NCBI GenBank assembly: GCA_014523625.1
Contig: JAATVP010000180.1
Coordinates: 1 to 6,349, forward strand
DNA from: Nitrososphaerales archaeon TH5896
GTDB taxonomy: Archaea; Thermoproteota; Nitrososphaeria; Nitrososphaerales; Nitrososphaeraceae
DNA: 6,349 nucleotides
Reading direction: 5' to 3'
Below are positions 5,630-6,349 of this stretch, one piece after another. Position 1 is the first letter of the stretch. Every line of letters begins with the position of its first letter. A program made the translations under genes and the position numbers. A model generated the notes under the pieces. The model had not been told where the DNA came from, made no database searches, and saw only the letters and a program-made list of their open reading frames with translations.

Positions 5630-5764
5630 ATGTGTTCGGATCTTTTTGTAAGACGAAATTCAGAAGAATACTGTAGTACATATGCAAACAGTTGGAATAT
5701 CACTAATGATAATCAAACTTACCAGACTTCATCAGTTATTTATCCGTTTTACGTAGTAGAGTAA
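5630..5764 (+). CDS. Possible small ORF, 44 codons, unknown function
   Basis: Open from ATG 5630 (or ATG 5615, which adds five residues) to TAA 5762-5764. The predicted peptide begins MCSDLFVRRNSEEYCSTYAN and ends SSVIYPFYVVE; it is polar, rich in Ser, Thr, Asn and Tyr, with two cysteines and no signal or membrane segment. I recognise no family. The support is a TATA-like box at near-leaderless spacing. Against it, the length is within chance range, there is no Shine-Dalgarno and the amino-acid composition is what AT-rich noncoding DNA tends to give. Confidence 0.2.
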   Translation: MCSDLFVRRNSEEYCSTYANSWNITNDNQTYQTSSVIYPFYVVE

Positions 5765-5773
5765 GAGAAGACC

Positions 5774-5814
5774 GTGCAAAAACGAGAACTTAGATACTCG
5801 TTACTCTTTTGCAC
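5774..5814 (-). terminator. Bulged hairpin over the stop codon of the VOC gene, possible terminator
   Basis: GTGCAAAA (5774-5781) pairs with TTTTGCAC (5807-5814), and inside it ACGAG (5782-5786) pairs with CTCGT (5797-5801), with a 5-nt bulge (5802-5806) and a 10-nt loop: 13 pairs without mismatch. Read in the direction of the VOC gene, the distal arm includes a T5 run (CTCGTTTTTGCAC), and the gene's TAA (5803-5801) lies within the structure. Archaeal termination relies mainly on T-tracts, so a hairpin with T5 may end transcription or protect the 3' end. Confidence 0.45.
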
Positions 5815-6289
5815 TCATCATTTTCTTCAACATGTCTGCTCCCGCCTTTTCTACCTGTTCAGGAGTCAAATCTTGTTTGTGTGTTGCAATTGACCAGAAG
5901 TGGCCAAATGGATCTTCTAATTGTCCGTAACGGTCACCCCAAAACATATCCATTAGAGGCATCGTTACATTTGCACCCGCAGCTACGGCTTGGTTAAAGG
6001 CTTTATCAACATCTCCTGTGTAAATATGTAATGTAACAGCACTTCCTCCAATGGACTTTGGAGAACGGCACCCTTTCATGTCTCCATGAGCAAACTCGTC
6101 TGAAAGCATGACAATTGAATCTCCTATCTTCAGTTCTGCGTGTACAATGCTATTGCCATCTGGACTATTATGACGATAATTTTCAACTGCCCCAAACGCA
6201 CGTTTATAGAACTCTATGGCATTCGATGCGCCCTTGACCACTAGATCTGGTGTAACAGAATGGAATCCTTTTGGTATTGCTTCAACCAT
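5801..6289 (-). CDS. VOC family protein, PhnB-like (glyoxalase/bleomycin-resistance fold)
   Basis: A 162-residue protein of the vicinal-oxygen-chelate superfamily, PhnB-like (COG2764 type). The first beta-alpha-beta-beta-beta module begins HSVTPDLVVKGASNAIEFY (10-28) and includes VHAELKIGDSIVMLSDE (49-65). The second runs from SAVTLHIYTGDVDKAF (83-98) through AAGANVTMPLMDMFWGDRYG (103-122) to LEDPFGHFWSIATH (124-137), the hallmark end of this group. A helical tail (about 141-162) follows. Related proteins are often annotated as glyoxalase, bleomycin resistance or PhnB, but the real substrate is usually unknown, so none is claimed. Length and motifs indicate an intact gene. ATG 6289 is the first start after an in-frame stop at 6307-6305, and a TATA-like box 26 bp upstream suggests a leaderless transcript. 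It stands alone on the minus strand and ends inside a hairpin. Confidence 0.92.
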   Translation of the reverse strand: MVEAIPKGFHSVTPDLVVKGASNAIEFYKRAFGAVENYRHNSPDGNSIVHAELKIGDSIVMLSDEFAHGDMKGCRSPKSIGGSAVTLHIYTGDVDKAFNQAVAAGANVTMPLMDMFWGDRYGQLEDPFGHFWSIATHKQDLTPEQVEKAGADMLKKMMSAKE

Positions 6290-6310
6290 CTTAATGCAAT
6301 TGTATTAACC

Positions 6311-6320
6311 AGTATATGAG
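6311..6320 (-). promoter_or_regulatory. TATA-like box for the VOC gene
   Basis: CTCATATACT read on the minus strand, centred near 6315, lies 26 bp before the A of ATG 6289. That is the canonical distance for leaderless initiation in archaea. Confidence 0.5.
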
Positions 6321-6349
6321 TTATTACCTCCAGAAATGGATTCACACAA

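Larger units (their letters stand above)
5090..5800. other. Gene-poor intergenic region
   Basis: About 0.7 kb between the acetolactate synthase-like gene and the VOC gene. No frame on either strand is clearly coding. It contains the possible remnant at 5131-5292, the hairpin at 5293-5341, several very short open frames (for example 22 codons at 5504-5572) and the possible small ORF at 5630-5764. I see no tRNA-like fold, no transposase fragment and no tandem repeat array. The rest, about 5342-5590, holds nothing I can identify. Confidence 0.6.

Noticed and set aside
5809..5997. 62-codon plus-strand open frame opposite the VOC gene
   Set aside because: Antisense shadow of a clear VOC coding sequence.

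Overview
The window looks like chromosomal DNA of an ammonia-oxidising soil thaumarchaeon (Nitrososphaeria, Nitrososphaera/Nitrosocosmicus type). The grounds are AT-rich sequence, TATA-like boxes about 26 bp before several start codons with little or no leader, a small ribbon-helix-helix-like protein, and a C2H2 zinc-finger protein with a C-terminal region I associate with this group. The assignment is from recognition only; no search was run.

Layout. (1) 1-262: the C-terminal ATP-binding end of a sensor histidine kinase, cut by the left edge. (2) 300-785, minus: a stand-alone response-regulator receiver protein, convergent with the kinase. (3) 954-1196, minus: an 80-residue ribbon-helix-helix-like protein. 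(4) 1426-2598, plus: a zinc-finger gene, divergent from the RHH gene, that appears broken by two compensating one-base indels; a readable frame ends at 2394 and the rest of the protein continues in two other segments up to 2598. The shared upstream region holds a 9-bp-phased array of the heptamer AGTAACT. (5) 2700-3320, plus: DNA-3-methyladenine glycosylase I (Tag). (6) 3404-5089, plus: a thiamine-diphosphate enzyme of the acetolactate synthase family, closest by eye to the catabolic AlsS type. (7) 5090-5800: about 0.7 kb with no convincing gene, but with a strong imperfect hairpin, a possible gene remnant and a possible 44-codon small ORF behind a TATA-like box. (8) 5801-6289, minus: a PhnB-like VOC (glyoxalase/bleomycin-resistance fold) protein whose stop codon lies inside a long hairpin that may be its terminator.

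The genes do not form a single operon or pathway. Kinase and receiver may belong to a phosphorelay, although the convergent arrangement gives no proof that they pair. Tag (alkylation repair), acetolactate synthase and the VOC protein each have their own apparent promoter and look like independent accessory or housekeeping units. I did not find a clearly new defence or mobile system. The best leads are the frameshifted zinc-finger gene with its heptamer array, the substituted cofactor motif in the acetolactate synthase-like enzyme, and the structured 5.1-5.8 kb gap.
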